Positions 54,708 to 62,946 of a stretch of DNA of 64,000 bases are shown here, one piece after another. This DNA comes from Rhodobacter xanthinilyticus (lineage in GTDB: Bacteria; Pseudomonadota; Alphaproteobacteria; Rhodobacterales; Rhodobacteraceae), in contig NZ_CP017781.1 in assembly GCF_001856665.1 (NCBI RefSeq), positions 2,806,001-2,870,000 on the forward strand, written 5' to 3'. Made by a program: the position numbers and the translations under genes. The first letter of the stretch is position 1. Every line of letters starts with the position of its first letter. A model generated the notes under the pieces. It saw only the letters and a program-made list of their open reading frames with translations, ran no database searches and was not told the origin of the DNA.

Positions 54708-55196
54708 ATGCTGAAAATGTCTTTGCTTACGCTGGTTGGTCTTTATGCGATCCTCGCGGTCGCGGGGCGCGAGGCGCCCGGCCCGGCGCCGGTCGCGGTG
54801 CCCGAGGCGGCCAGCGCGCAGATCGAACGCCCCGCGCCGGTGGCGGCGGTGACGCCCGCGGCGCTGATCGAAACGCCGGACGCCGCCGCGCGCCCGGCCG
54901 CGCTGATCGTGGCGCAGCCCGCCGCGGTGCGGATGCCCGGCCCCGCGCTGCGCCCCGCGCCCGAATATCGCCGCCCCGAACCGCTCGCCGCCGCCCCTGC
55001 CGGCGCCGCGCTCTACCGGGTGATCGCGACGCGGCTCAACGTGCGCGCCACCCCCGGCGGCGCGGTGCTCGATCAGGTCACCGCCGGCGAAGAGGTGCTC
55101 GTCACCGCCGCGCAAGGCGCCTGGATGAAGATCCGCATCGAGGGCGATGGCGTCGAGGGCTGGGTCTCGGGCAAACTCCTCGCCCCCGCGCGCTGA
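54708..55196 (+). CDS. SH3-domain protein with N-terminal membrane anchor
   Basis: This 162-residue protein has an N-terminal hydrophobic helix (residues 3-19) acting as signal or anchor, an Ala/Pro-rich linker of about 80 residues, and a C-terminal SH3b domain: LYRVIATRLNVRATPGG and WMKIRIEGDGVEGWVSGKLL (short parts NVRATPGG and GWVSGKLL). It is likely a periplasmic protein that binds cell-wall material. ATG 54708 is chosen over an in-frame GTG at 54690 because GGGGGTG is well placed. Function unknown. Confidence 0.8.
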   Translation: MLKMSLLTLVGLYAILAVAGREAPGPAPVAVPEAASAQIERPAPVAAVTPAALIETPDAAARPAALIVAQPAAVRMPGPALRPAPEYRRPEPLAAAPAGAALYRVIATRLNVRATPGGAVLDQVTAGEEVLVTAAQGAWMKIRIEGDGVEGWVSGKLLAPAR

Positions 55197-55264
55197 GAAA
55201 CCCGCCGCTTGCATCGGCGCGCGCCCGCCCCTATCCCCTTGGGGCGGACACGAAGGGGGCGCGC

Positions 55265-56095
55265 ATGGCCAAGACGATCCTGATCACCGGCTGTTCCTCG
55301 GGCATCGGTTATGACGCGGCGCATGGGCTGGCAAAAGCCGGCTGGAAGGTCTTTGCGACCTGCCGGCGCGAGGAAGATTGCGCACGGCTGCGCGCCGAGG
55401 GGCTGACCTCCTTCGTGCTCGACGTGGCCGACCCGAGCTCGATCGAGGCGGGGTTCAACGAGGCGCTGGCCCGCGGCCGCGGCCGGCTCGACGCGCTCTA
55501 CAACAACGCCGCCTTCGCCTGCCCCGGCGCCGTCGAAGACCTGCCCGCGGGCGCGCTGCGCGAGATCTTCGAGACCAACCTGTTCGGCCTGCATGACCTC
55601 ACCACCCGCGCGATCAAGGTCATGCGCGCCCAGGGCTCGGGCCGGATCTTGCAATGTTCCTCGGTGCTTGGCCTCGTCGGCATCCGCTGGCGCGGCGCCT
55701 ATGTCGCGACGAAATTCGCCCTCGAAGGGCTCACCGACGTGCTGCGCCTCGAGATGCGCGACACGCCGGTGCGGATCATCACCATCAACCCGGGCCCGAT
55801 CCCCTCGAAGATCCGCGTCAACTCGATCCCGCATTTCGAGCGCTGGATCGACTGGCGCGCCTCGGCCCGGCGCGCGCAATACGAGAGCTCGCTGCTCAAA
55901 CGCCTCTATGAGCCCTCGGGCAAGAAAGACGCCTTCGAGCTGCCGCCTGCGGCGGTGACGGCGGCGATTTTGCGCGCGCTCGAGGCGGAAAACCCGAAAT
56001 CGCACTATTATGTCACCGGCGCCACGCATCTGGCCTCGTGGATCCGCCGCCTCGCGCCGCCCCGGCTGCGTGATTGGCTGCTGGCCAAAGGCTAA
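55265..56095 (+). CDS. SDR-family oxidoreductase
   Basis: This 276-residue protein is a classical short-chain dehydrogenase: cofactor motif TGCSSGIG (8-15), NNAAF in place of NNAG, and the catalytic SSVLG...YVATK pair with Tyr and Lys four apart. The IITINPGPIPSKI segment after it and the WRGAYVATK context resemble the group annotated as retinol-type or uncharacterised SDR. It has an AAGGGGG site before ATG 55265 and lies 18 bp before the adenosyltransferase gene, so they may share a transcript. Confidence 0.92.
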   Translation: MAKTILITGCSSGIGYDAAHGLAKAGWKVFATCRREEDCARLRAEGLTSFVLDVADPSSIEAGFNEALARGRGRLDALYNNAAFACPGAVEDLPAGALREIFETNLFGLHDLTTRAIKVMRAQGSGRILQCSSVLGLVGIRWRGAYVATKFALEGLTDVLRLEMRDTPVRIITINPGPIPSKIRVNSIPHFERWIDWRASARRAQYESSLLKRLYEPSGKKDAFELPPAAVTAAILRALEAENPKSHYYVTGATHLASWIRRLAPPRLRDWLLAKG

Positions 56096-56113
56096 CAACA
56101 TCTAGGGGAAGAG

Positions 56114-56686
56114 ATGGTCGTTCTAAACAAGATCTACACAAAAACCGGCGATGCGGGCGAGACCGCGCTCGTCAATGGCGCACGGGTGAGCAAGGCCTGC
56201 CCGCGGGTGCAGGCCTATGGCACGGTCGATGAGCTGAACTCGGTGCTGGGCATGGCGCGGCTCCATGCGACGGACGAAACCGCGGCGGCGCTGGCGCGGA
56301 TCCAGAACGATCTCTTCGATCTCGGCGCCGATCTGGCGCGCCCCGAGATGGCCAAGGACGCCGAGGCGGGCTACCCGGTGCTGCGGGTGATCGCGACCCA
56401 GGTCGAGCGGCTCGAGACCGAGATCGACGCGATGGTGGCGCGGCTCGAACCCTTGCGCAGCTTCATCCTGCCCGGCGGCAGCGCGCTCGCCGCGAACCTG
56501 CACCTCGCCCGCACGGTCGCGCGCCGCGCCGAGCGCGAGGCGGTGGCGCTCGCCGCCGAGGGCGACGCCAACCCGCTCGCGGTGAAATATCTCAACCGCC
56601 TCTCGGATTGGTTCTTCTGCGCCGCGCGCATCGCCAATGACGACGGCCGCGCCGATATCCTCTGGGTGCCGGGCGCAAACCGCTGA
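56114..56686 (+). CDS. Cob(I)yrinic acid a,c-diamide adenosyltransferase (PduO type)
   Basis: This 190-residue enzyme transfers adenosyl from ATP to cob(I)alamin to make coenzyme B12. The N-terminal KIYTKTGDAGETALVNG signature and the helical region VQAYGTVDELNSVLGMAR match PduO/MMAB-type ATP:corrinoid adenosyltransferases, as do the FILPGGSALAANLHLARTVARRAER block and the LNRLSDWFF ending. It has an AGGGGAAG ribosome site. No other cobalamin genes are in the window. Confidence 0.93.
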   Translation: MVVLNKIYTKTGDAGETALVNGARVSKACPRVQAYGTVDELNSVLGMARLHATDETAAALARIQNDLFDLGADLARPEMAKDAEAGYPVLRVIATQVERLETEIDAMVARLEPLRSFILPGGSALAANLHLARTVARRAEREAVALAAEGDANPLAVKYLNRLSDWFFCAARIANDDGRADILWVPGANR

Positions 56687-56773
56687 CATGACCCGGGCGG
56701 AATTTGGGGAACCTTTTCCGCCCGTGCGCGTTCACTCTCCGAAAGCGGACCCCCGCCAGCCCAGGAGACAGCC

Positions 56774-57043
56774 ATGAAAACCAAGCTCGCCCTCATCCTC
56801 CTCCCCGCCACGCTCGCGCTCGGCGCCTGCATGCAAACCCAGGCCGACCGCACCATGGTCGGCGCCACCGCCACCGGCGCGGCCGCGGGCGCGCTGCTCA
56901 ACGACAATGACCCGGCCAAGGGCGCGCTGATCGGCGGCGCGGTGGGCGCCGCGGCCGGCATGCTGATCAACAACACCAAGAACGATCAGGGCCAGTGCCA
57001 GTATCAGGACGCCTACGGCAACCGCTACTGGGCCGCGTGCTGA
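56774..57043 (+). CDS. Glycine-zipper lipoprotein
   Basis: This 89-residue protein has a lipoprotein signal with lipobox LGAC (Cys19) and a glycine-zipper membrane segment with alternating Gly/Ala (GATATGAAAGALLN, GALIGGAVGAAAGML). The C-terminal end QYQDAYGNRYWAAC is typical of small YMGG-like or OmpA-associated lipoproteins. ATG 56774 follows an AGGAGA site. Function is unknown; osmotic or envelope-stress roles are common for similar proteins. Confidence 0.85.
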   Translation: MKTKLALILLPATLALGACMQTQADRTMVGATATGAAAGALLNDNDPAKGALIGGAVGAAAGMLINNTKNDQGQCQYQDAYGNRYWAAC

Positions 57044-57074
57044 GCCCCACCGCAAGATCTCGATCCCCCGAGCC

Positions 57075-57100
57075 AGCCCGCCGCACCCCGGCGGGCTTTC
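57075..57100 (+). terminator. Terminator after the glycine-zipper lipoprotein
   Basis: AGCCCGCCG (57075-57083) pairs perfectly with CGGCGGGCT (57089-57097), loop 5 nt, followed by TTCTC. The rest of the gap to etfB (57101-57286) holds no clear gene and presumably the etfBA promoter. Confidence 0.75.
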
Positions 57101-57286
57101 TCATGCCCTGCGGAAATTTGCGCATCTCGGAGTCATTTTTGCGATTCCGCCCCGCGACGTGACGTAGCGACACGCCAAAGCGACGATTTTAGGCTGTCCC
57201 TTCGCCAAACGCTCTTGTAACAAAATTGCCGAGAACAAGTCGGGCCGCCCCCGGGCGGCGGAATCAACGGTAGGGAGTGCGTGCCC

Positions 57287-58045
57287 ATGAAGGTCCTGGT
57301 GCCTGTGAAGCGCGTGATCGACTATAACGTGAAGGTTCGCGTGAAAGCGGATGGCACGGGCGTCGATCTCGCCAACGTCAAGATGTCGATGAACCCCTTT
57401 GACGAGATTGCCGTCGAAGAGGCGATCCGCCTGAAGGAGAAGGGCGTCGTGAGCGAGATCGTGGTGGTCTCGATCGGCGTCAAGCAGGCGCAGGAAACGC
57501 TGCGCACGGCGCTGGCGATGGGTGCGGACCGGGCGATCCTGGTGACCGCGGCCGAGGATGTGCACACCGATATCGAGCCGCTCGCGGTCGCGAAGATCCT
57601 CGCGAAAGTGGTGGCCGAGGAGGCCCCGGGCCTCGTCATCGCCGGCAAGCAGGCGATCGACAACGACATGAACGCGACGGGCCAGATGCTCGCGGCGCTC
57701 TTGGGCTGGAGCCAGGCGAGCTTCGCCTCGGAAGTGGCGATCGAGGGCGACAAGGCCCGCGTCACCCGTGAGGTCGACGGCGGTCTGCAAACCATCGAGG
57801 TCAAGCTCCCGGCGATCATCACCGCCGACCTGCGCCTCAACGAGCCGCGCTATGCCTCGCTGCCCAACATCATGAAAGCGAAGAAAAAACCGCTCGATGA
57901 GAAGACCGCCGCCGATTATGGCGTCGATGTCACCCCGCGCCTGACGGTCGTCAAGACCTCGGAGCCGGCGGGCCGCTCGGCGGGCATCAAGGTGGGTTCG
58001 GTCGACGAACTCGTGGCGAAACTGAAAGACGCGGGGGTGATCTGA
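57287..58045 (+). CDS. etfB: Electron transfer flavoprotein beta subunit
   Basis: EtfB pairs with EtfA to carry electrons from acyl-CoA and other dehydrogenases to ETF:quinone oxidoreductase. The 252-residue product begins [20 protein letters not shown] and has the [16 protein letters not shown] and [23 protein letters not shown] blocks ([14 protein letters not shown] is the AMP-binding signature), and ends with the [16 protein letters not shown] segment. ATG 57287 is preferred over a GTG at 57281. Its stop overlaps the etfA start. Confidence 0.97.
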   Translation: MKVLVPVKRVIDYNVKVRVKADGTGVDLANVKMSMNPFDEIAVEEAIRLKEKGVVSEIVVVSIGVKQAQETLRTALAMGADRAILVTAAEDVHTDIEPLAVAKILAKVVAEEAPGLVIAGKQAIDNDMNATGQMLAALLGWSQASFASEVAIEGDKARVTREVDGGLQTIEVKLPAIITADLRLNEPRYASLPNIMKAKKKPLDEKTAADYGVDVTPRLTVVKTSEPAGRSAGIKVGSVDELVAKLKDAGVI

Positions 58046-58953
58046 TGTCGGTTCTTCTGATTGCGGAAGTGAATGGCCTCGACGCGACGGCGAAAGCGCT
58101 GACCGCGGCCAAGAAGCTCGGCCCGGTGACGGTTCTGGTCGCGGGTTCGGGTGTCGATGCGGCCCCCTTCGCCGCGCTCGAGGGCGTGGCGAAAGTGCTC
58201 AAAGCCGATGACGCGGCCTATGGCCACGGCCTCGCCGAGCCGATGGCGGATCTGATCGTCTCGCTCGCCGCGGGCGTGACCCATATCGTCGCGCCGGCCA
58301 CCGCCGAGGCCAAGAACGTGCTGCCGCGCGTGGCCGCGATGCTCGACGTGATGGTGCTCTCCGATGTGATCGGCGTGGTCGATGCCGACACGTTCGAGCG
58401 CCCGATCTACGCCGGCAACGCGATCCAGACGGTGAAATCCGCAGATCCGGTCAAGGTGATGACCGTGCGCACCACCGCCTTCGAGGCGGCGGGCACCGGC
58501 GGCGCGGCGGCGATCGAAGCGGCGGCTGCGGCCGGCGACAAGGGCCTCAGCTCTTGGGTCGAAGACAAGGTCGCGGCCTCGGATCGCCCGGAGCTGACCT
58601 CGGCCAAGATCGTCGTCTCGGGCGGCCGTGGCGTGGGCTCGGAAGAGAGCTTCGCGATCATCACCGCGCTCGCCGACAAGCTCGGCGCGGCGGTCGGCGC
58701 GAGCCGCGCGGCGGTCGACAGCGGCTTTGCACCCAACGACTGGCAGGTCGGCCAGACCGGCAAGGTCGTGGCCCCCGAGCTCTACATCGCCTGCGGCATC
58801 TCCGGCGCGATCCAGCACCTCGCCGGCATGAAGGACAGCAAGATCATCGTCGCGATCAACAAGGACGAAGAAGCCCCGATCTTCCAGGTCGCCGACTTCG
58901 GCCTCGTGGCGGATCTCTTCCAGGCCGTCCCGGAAATGACCGCCAAGGTCTGA
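58045..58953 (+). CDS. etfA: Electron transfer flavoprotein alpha subunit
   Basis: EtfA holds FAD and completes the heterodimer with EtfB. The 302-residue product has the N-terminal domain and the C-terminal FAD-binding block [42 protein letters not shown] (short parts [21 protein letters not shown]). Its ATG shares one base with the etfB stop (TGATG). An intrinsic terminator follows directly. Confidence 0.97.
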   Translation: MSVLLIAEVNGLDATAKALTAAKKLGPVTVLVAGSGVDAAPFAALEGVAKVLKADDAAYGHGLAEPMADLIVSLAAGVTHIVAPATAEAKNVLPRVAAMLDVMVLSDVIGVVDADTFERPIYAGNAIQTVKSADPVKVMTVRTTAFEAAGTGGAAAIEAAAAAGDKGLSSWVEDKVAASDRPELTSAKIVVSGGRGVGSEESFAIITALADKLGAAVGASRAAVDSGFAPNDWQVGQTGKVVAPELYIACGISGAIQHLAGMKDSKIIVAINKDEEAPIFQVADFGLVADLFQAVPEMTAKV

Positions 58954-58970
58954 GCCGGCCCCGAAAAACG

Positions 58971-59002
58971 AAAGCCCCGCCAAGCGATTGGCGGGGCTTT
59001 TG
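58971..59002 (+). terminator. Terminator after etfA
   Basis: AAAGCCCCGCCAA (58971-58983) pairs perfectly with TTGGCGGGGCTTT (58988-59000), loop GCGA, followed by TTG. It can serve both strands, since the DUF6473 gene converges. Confidence 0.9.
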
Positions 59003-59019
59003 CCTGTCTCGAACCCGGT

Positions 59020-59841
59020 TCAGAGCAGCTTCGAGACGACCGGGGCCAGCGCCTCGGCAACTTCATGATGGACCATCGGCCCGGGCATGGTGCCCGCCAC
59101 CGGCTCCTCCATCGGCGCGAAATGCATCCCCACCGTGCCGGCGGACCGCGCCAGCATCGAGGGCTCGACCCGCACCACCTGATCGGCGAGCGGCGCGATC
59201 TTTTCCACCATCGCCGAGGTCACCAGAACCGGCTCCGCACCGAGCGGATCGCCCTGCAACGGGTCGCGATAATCGCCGAGCCAGAGCAACACCTTCGGCC
59301 CGTCCATCCGCTCGAGCAGCGCCCGCATCCGCGCGACCCAGGCCGATTGCAGCTCCGCCACCACCGCCTCGAACCGCTCCGGCGCGCGGCTCATCAGCGC
59401 CTGCAGCAGGTGCCGCGTGAAGTTGAACTCGGTGAAATCGATCTCCGAGAACACCGAGCGCATCAGGTTCGAGGCGCGCAGGAACCGATCGTTGCGGCGC
59501 GGGTGCACGGCGTAAAACCGGTTCGACATGTTGCACGCGCCGAGAAGCTGGATGATGCTCAGCTGCGGCGGATGCTTGGGCTGCGTCAGTTGCAGCTCGT
59601 TGAGAAACACATCGACCCCGGCATTCTGATAGCCGAAATTGACCACCGGCAGCCCGAGCCGCCCCTCGAGCAGGATCGGCCAGGGCTCGGCCACGAACCT
59701 GCCATAGGTCTCATTGCCGCCAAGCGCCGCGCAATGCGGCACGCTCAGATCGCGGCGCGGACCGCGAAACAGCAGTTTCGATTTCCCGTAGCGGCACGGA
59801 AAATACTCTAGGGCGCCAGCGCCCGGATATTCGAAGGCCAT
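59020..59841 (-). CDS. DUF6473 family protein
   Basis: This 273-residue protein matches, by eye, the Rhodobacterales family known as DUF6473. The conserved block [21 protein letters not shown] is followed by [17 protein letters not shown] and a C-terminal [27 protein letters not shown] segment (short parts [32 protein letters not shown]). The layout suggests an SGNH-like or sulfotransferase-like hydrolase fold, but no function is established. It converges on etfA and is divergent from hbd. Confidence 0.8.
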   Translation of the reverse strand: MAFEYPGAGALEYFPCRYGKSKLLFRGPRRDLSVPHCAALGGNETYGRFVAEPWPILLEGRLGLPVVNFGYQNAGVDVFLNELQLTQPKHPPQLSIIQLLGACNMSNRFYAVHPRRNDRFLRASNLMRSVFSEIDFTEFNFTRHLLQALMSRAPERFEAVVAELQSAWVARMRALLERMDGPKVLLWLGDYRDPLQGDPLGAEPVLVTSAMVEKIAPLADQVVRVEPSMLARSAGTVGMHFAPMEEPVAGTMPGPMVHHEVAEALAPVVSKLL

Positions 59842-59952
59842 TATCCCACCTCATTTTTCGACTCACCCACAGGCAGGATGGCGAAGAACTCTTGCCAAAG
59901 AGCTAAAGTGAAAATGCGAAACAGACTGGTAAGCAGGATGCGGGGTTTTGGC

Positions 59953-59982
59953 TTGCATGCTGCAGCGCAGCAAGAGTATGGT
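59953..59982 (+). promoter_or_regulatory. Promoter of the hydroxybutyryl-CoA dehydrogenase gene with CTGC-N3-GCAG site
   Basis: TTGCAT (59953-59958), 18-nt spacer and TATGGT (59977-59982) give a good promoter with a ~20-nt leader to 60010. The spacer contains CTGCAGCGCAG (59960-59970), a perfect CTGC-N3-GCAG dyad of the kind reported for PhaR. Confidence 0.5.
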
Positions 59983-60009
59983 TAGCGCGCAACAAAACAT
60001 GGGGCGAAG

Positions 60010-60885
60010 ATGAGTATTCAATCGGTTGGGATCGTTGGCGCAGGCCAGATGGGCAACGGCATCGCGCATGTCTTCGCCCTCGCGGGCTATGACGTGCTGC
60101 TCAACGACATCGCGCAGGAAAGCCTCGACAAGGCCGTCGCGACCGTCACCAAGAACCTCGATCGGCAGGTGCAGCGCGAGAAGATCTCCGAGGCCGGGAA
60201 GGATGCCGCCCTCGCCCGGATCAAGACCACGATGGCGCTGCCCGAGCTCGGCCAGTGCGATCTGATCATCGAAGCCGCCACCGAACGCGAAGCGGTCAAG
60301 GACAAGATCTTCGAGGCGCTCCTGCCGCATCTCAAGCCCACCACGATCCTCGCGAGCAACACCTCGTCGATCTCGATCACCCGGCTCGCGTCGAAAACCG
60401 ACCGCCCCGAGCGCTTCATGGGCGTGCACTTCATGAACCCGGTGCCGGTGATGAAACTCGTCGAGCTGATCCGCGGGATCGCGACCGATGACGAGACCTA
60501 TCAGACCATGCTCGGCGTGGTGAAATCGCTCAACAAGACCGCGGCCTCGGCCGAGGACTTCCCCGCCTTCATCGTGAACCGGATCCTGGTGCCGATGATC
60601 AACGAGGCGGTCTACACGCTTTACGAAGGCGTCGGCAATGTCGAGTCGATCGACATGGCGATGAAACTCGGCGCGAACCACCCGATGGGCCCGCTGGAAC
60701 TGGGCGACTTCATCGGCCTCGATACCTGCCTTGCGATCATGCATGTGCTGCACGACGGGCTGGCGGACACCAAATATCGCCCCTGCCCGCTTCTGACGAA
60801 ATATGTCGAGGCCGGCTGGCTGGGCCGCAAATCGGGCCGTGGCTTCTACGATTACCGGGGCGAAAAGCCGGTTCCGACCCGCTGA
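60010..60885 (+). CDS. 3-hydroxybutyryl-CoA dehydrogenase
   Basis: This 291-residue enzyme oxidises (S)-3-hydroxybutyryl-CoA to acetoacetyl-CoA with NAD(P). The Rossmann motif VGIVGAGQMGNGIA is at 6-19, the catalytic histidine lies in FMGVHFMNPVPVMKLVE, and the C-terminal dimer domain has HPMGPLELGDFIGLD and the GRKSGRGFYDY ending. It is downstream of etfBA in the same direction but separated by the DUF6473 gene; the two functions fit together in acyl-CoA metabolism. Confidence 0.96.
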   Translation: MSIQSVGIVGAGQMGNGIAHVFALAGYDVLLNDIAQESLDKAVATVTKNLDRQVQREKISEAGKDAALARIKTTMALPELGQCDLIIEAATEREAVKDKIFEALLPHLKPTTILASNTSSISITRLASKTDRPERFMGVHFMNPVPVMKLVELIRGIATDDETYQTMLGVVKSLNKTAASAEDFPAFIVNRILVPMINEAVYTLYEGVGNVESIDMAMKLGANHPMGPLELGDFIGLDTCLAIMHVLHDGLADTKYRPCPLLTKYVEAGWLGRKSGRGFYDYRGEKPVPTR

Positions 60886-60902
60886 GGCCGCCAAAACTCA
60901 AG

Positions 60903-60932
60903 AAACGCGCGGGGGCTCCTCGCGCGTTTTTT
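60903..60932 (+). terminator. Terminator after the dehydrogenase gene
   Basis: AAACGCGCG (60903-60911) pairs perfectly with CGCGCGTTT (60921-60929), loop 9 nt, followed by TTT to make a T6 run. It also sits at the end of the convergent ptsH gene. Confidence 0.85.
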
Positions 60933-60938
60933 CATGGC

Positions 60939-61208
60939 TCAGTTGTCTTCGCCGAAACGGTTGGCGACCAGCGCCTCGAGCGCCGCGCTGAGCGCCTCGG
61001 CCTCGGCGCCGCTCGTCGAGACATGGATCGAGGTGCCCCGCGAGGCGGCGAGCATCAGCAGCCCCATGATCGAATCGCCCGAGACCCGCATCCCGTCCTT
61101 CTCGACCTCGGCCCGCGCATCGAACCGCTCCACCACCTCGACAAAGCGCGCCGAGGCCCGGGCATGCAGGCCCTTCTCATTCACAATCCGCAATTCTTTA
61201 GACGTCAT
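60939..61208 (-). CDS. ptsH: HPr phosphocarrier of the regulatory PTS
   Basis: HPr receives phosphate from enzyme I and passes it to EIIA proteins. The 89-residue product has the active His15 in NEKGLHARASA and Ser46 in VSGDSIMGLLML, the site used by HPr kinase. Its ATG overlaps the EIIA stop, and hprK is encoded upstream in the same direction, consistent with Ser46 control. No sugar-transport EIIC lies nearby, so this is a regulatory PTS branch. Confidence 0.96.
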   Translation of the reverse strand: MTSKELRIVNEKGLHARASARFVEVVERFDARAEVEKDGMRVSGDSIMGLLMLAASRGTSIHVSTSGAEAEALSAALEALVANRFGEDN

Positions 61209-61609
61209 GACTTCGCGTCGATCCCGTTGGCCGTATAGCTGTTGATATATTTGCGACCGGCATCGAGCGCCGCCTCGACCGCCGCATGGACGCCTAGGCT
61301 GCGCGATTTCGCAAGTTTGATCAACAGCGGCAGATTGGCCCCGTAGATGATTTCGCGTTCACAAGACTTGCAGGCGAGCAGGCTCAGGTTCGAGGGCGAG
61401 CCGCCGAACAGATCGGTGACCACCACGACCCCGTCGCCGCTATCGACCTGATCGGCCGCGGCGCGGATCTCTTCCTGCTTTTCGGCACGGTCGTGATCGT
61501 TCTCGATCGTGATCGCGCGAATCCCTTCCTGCGGGCCGACCACATGCTCGACCGCGGCGAGATATTCGCGCGCCAACCCCCCGTGTGCCACGATCACGAT
61601 CCCGATCAC
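61205..61609 (-). CDS. PTS EIIA, mannose/fructose type
   Basis: This 134-residue protein is a stand-alone EIIA of the mannose family, phosphorylated by HPr on His9 in the opening [13 protein letters not shown]. The [15 protein letters not shown] and [10 protein letters not shown] blocks are canonical. It starts at a GTG (61609) that overlaps the rapZ stop in GTGA. Alphaproteobacteria usually carry this protein (also called EIIA-Man or PtsM) in the chvG-hprK-ptsH cluster as a regulator rather than a transporter part. Confidence 0.93.
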   Translation of the reverse strand: MIGIVIVAHGGLAREYLAAVEHVVGPQEGIRAITIENDHDRAEKQEEIRAAADQVDSGDGVVVVTDLFGGSPSNLSLLACKSCEREIIYGANLPLLIKLAKSRSLGVHAAVEAALDAGRKYINSYTANGIDAKS

Positions 61610-62550
61610 GCGCCAAACACCCCTTTCACCGCCGGCAGGCCCTGCCCCCGCCGCTCCAGTTCCCTGTGCCGTTTTGACACCTGCCAACCCGCCTCCGCAA
61701 GCGCTTTGGCGACGGCTTCCGTTACGGCAACCGACCGATGTTGCCCGCCGGTGCAGCCAAAGCCGACCGACAGGTGACTCTTGCCTTCCTCGACATGCGC
61801 GGGCAGCAGAAAACACAACAAATCCCGCACCTTGGAGATGAATTCCAGGTAGCGCGGATCGCCTTCGACGTGCGCCGCCACGGCCCCGTCGAGGCCGGTC
61901 AGCGGTCGCAGCGCCGCCACCCAATGCGGGTTCGCGAGAAAGCGGCAATCGAACATCATGTCGAGCCCGCGCGGCACGCCGCGCTTGTAGCTGAAACTGT
62001 GCAGCGAGACCGCGAGCCGCGCGATCTTGCCCATGTCGAACCATTGCGCGAGCTCGGCGCGCAGATCATGCGGGCTCATCCCCGAGGTCTCGATCAGGAC
62101 ATCGGCGCGCACCCGCACCGGCGCGAGAATGTCGATCTCCTGGGTGATGCCGGCGAGCGGCGTATCGGAGGGCGCGAGCGGATGGCGCCGCCGGGTCTCG
62201 GAATAGCGCCGCACCAGCACGTCGGGGCTCGCATCGAGATAGAGCACCTCGAGCCGCAGCTCGGGCACCCGCGTCAGCCGGTCGATCAGCTCGATCAACC
62301 CGGTCGCGGAGAAATCGCGGTTGCGCACATCGAGCCCGAGCGCGAGCGGCTGCGCCAGCGGCCCGTCGAGCAGCCGCGGGATCAGGCTCATCGGCAGGTT
62401 GTCGATCGTCTCGTAGCCGAGATCCTCGAGCGCATCGATCGCGGTCGAGCGGCCAGCCCCCGACGGGCCGGTCACCAGAACGACCCGGTGCCCCCCCTGC
62501 GGCGCGGCTTTGCCCTCAGCACTCAAGCGACTCTCCCACCCTTCAGCCAT
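61606..62550 (-). CDS. rapZ: RNase adapter RapZ
   Basis: RapZ is a nucleotide-binding protein; in E. coli it guides RNase E to the GlmZ small RNA. The 314-residue product has Walker [10 protein letters not shown] at 28-36, [11 protein letters not shown], and the C-terminal [26 protein letters not shown] and [10 protein letters not shown] blocks (short parts [15 protein letters not shown]). The open start at 62550 overlaps the hprK stop by 28 bp. Whether an RNA target exists in this organism cannot be told from the window. Confidence 0.95.
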   Translation of the reverse strand: MAEGWESRLSAEGKAAPQGGHRVVLVTGPSGAGRSTAIDALEDLGYETIDNLPMSLIPRLLDGPLAQPLALGLDVRNRDFSATGLIELIDRLTRVPELRLEVLYLDASPDVLVRRYSETRRRHPLAPSDTPLAGITQEIDILAPVRVRADVLIETSGMSPHDLRAELAQWFDMGKIARLAVSLHSFSYKRGVPRGLDMMFDCRFLANPHWVAALRPLTGLDGAVAAHVEGDPRYLEFISKVRDLLCFLLPAHVEEGKSHLSVGFGCTGGQHRSVAVTEAVAKALAEAGWQVSKRHRELERRGQGLPAVKGVFGA

Positions 62551-62945
62551 TGCAGGATTGCGACCTCAAGATGACCATGTTGCAGGCGCAGCACAAGGGG
62601 GATGCACCTATCCAAAAGGACAGTTTGGCGCAGCGGTGGTAAACGTTCGGTTTCGATCTGCGCGAGATCGACGACAAGTTTCACCTCGGCCTGCGGCAGC
62701 GCCTCGGCGCCAAGCAGACCGACGCCGCGCGCCTCGATCATCCCGGAAATTGCGGGCGGCGCCGAGGCGATCAGCGCCACGCCCGCGCCGCGCAGCTCCA
62801 CCTGGTCATCGGCCACGAGATGGGCGCCCAGCGCCATCAGCCCGAGCGCAAGCTGCGACTTGCCCGCGCCCGAGGGCCCGAGGATCAACACCGCGCGCCC
62901 CGGGTCGAGCGCGACACAGCTCGCATGGAGCCGCAGCGGCGCCAT
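62523..62945 (-). CDS. hprK: HPr kinase/phosphatase, short alphaproteobacterial form
   Basis: HprK phosphorylates HPr on Ser46. This 140-residue product covers only the C-terminal catalytic domain: Walker [10 protein letters not shown] at 23-31, LVADDQVEL with the catalytic aspartates, and [21 protein letters not shown]. The N-terminal domain of Firmicutes HprK is absent, which is normal in alphaproteobacteria. The ATG 62945 lies 1 bp from the chvG stop, supporting it over the longer open frame. Confidence 0.93.
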   Translation of the reverse strand: MAPLRLHASCVALDPGRAVLILGPSGAGKSQLALGLMALGAHLVADDQVELRGAGVALIASAPPAISGMIEARGVGLLGAEALPQAEVKLVVDLAQIETERLPPLRQTVLLDRCIPLVLRLQHGHLEVAILQWLKGGRVA

Positions 62946-62946
62946 C

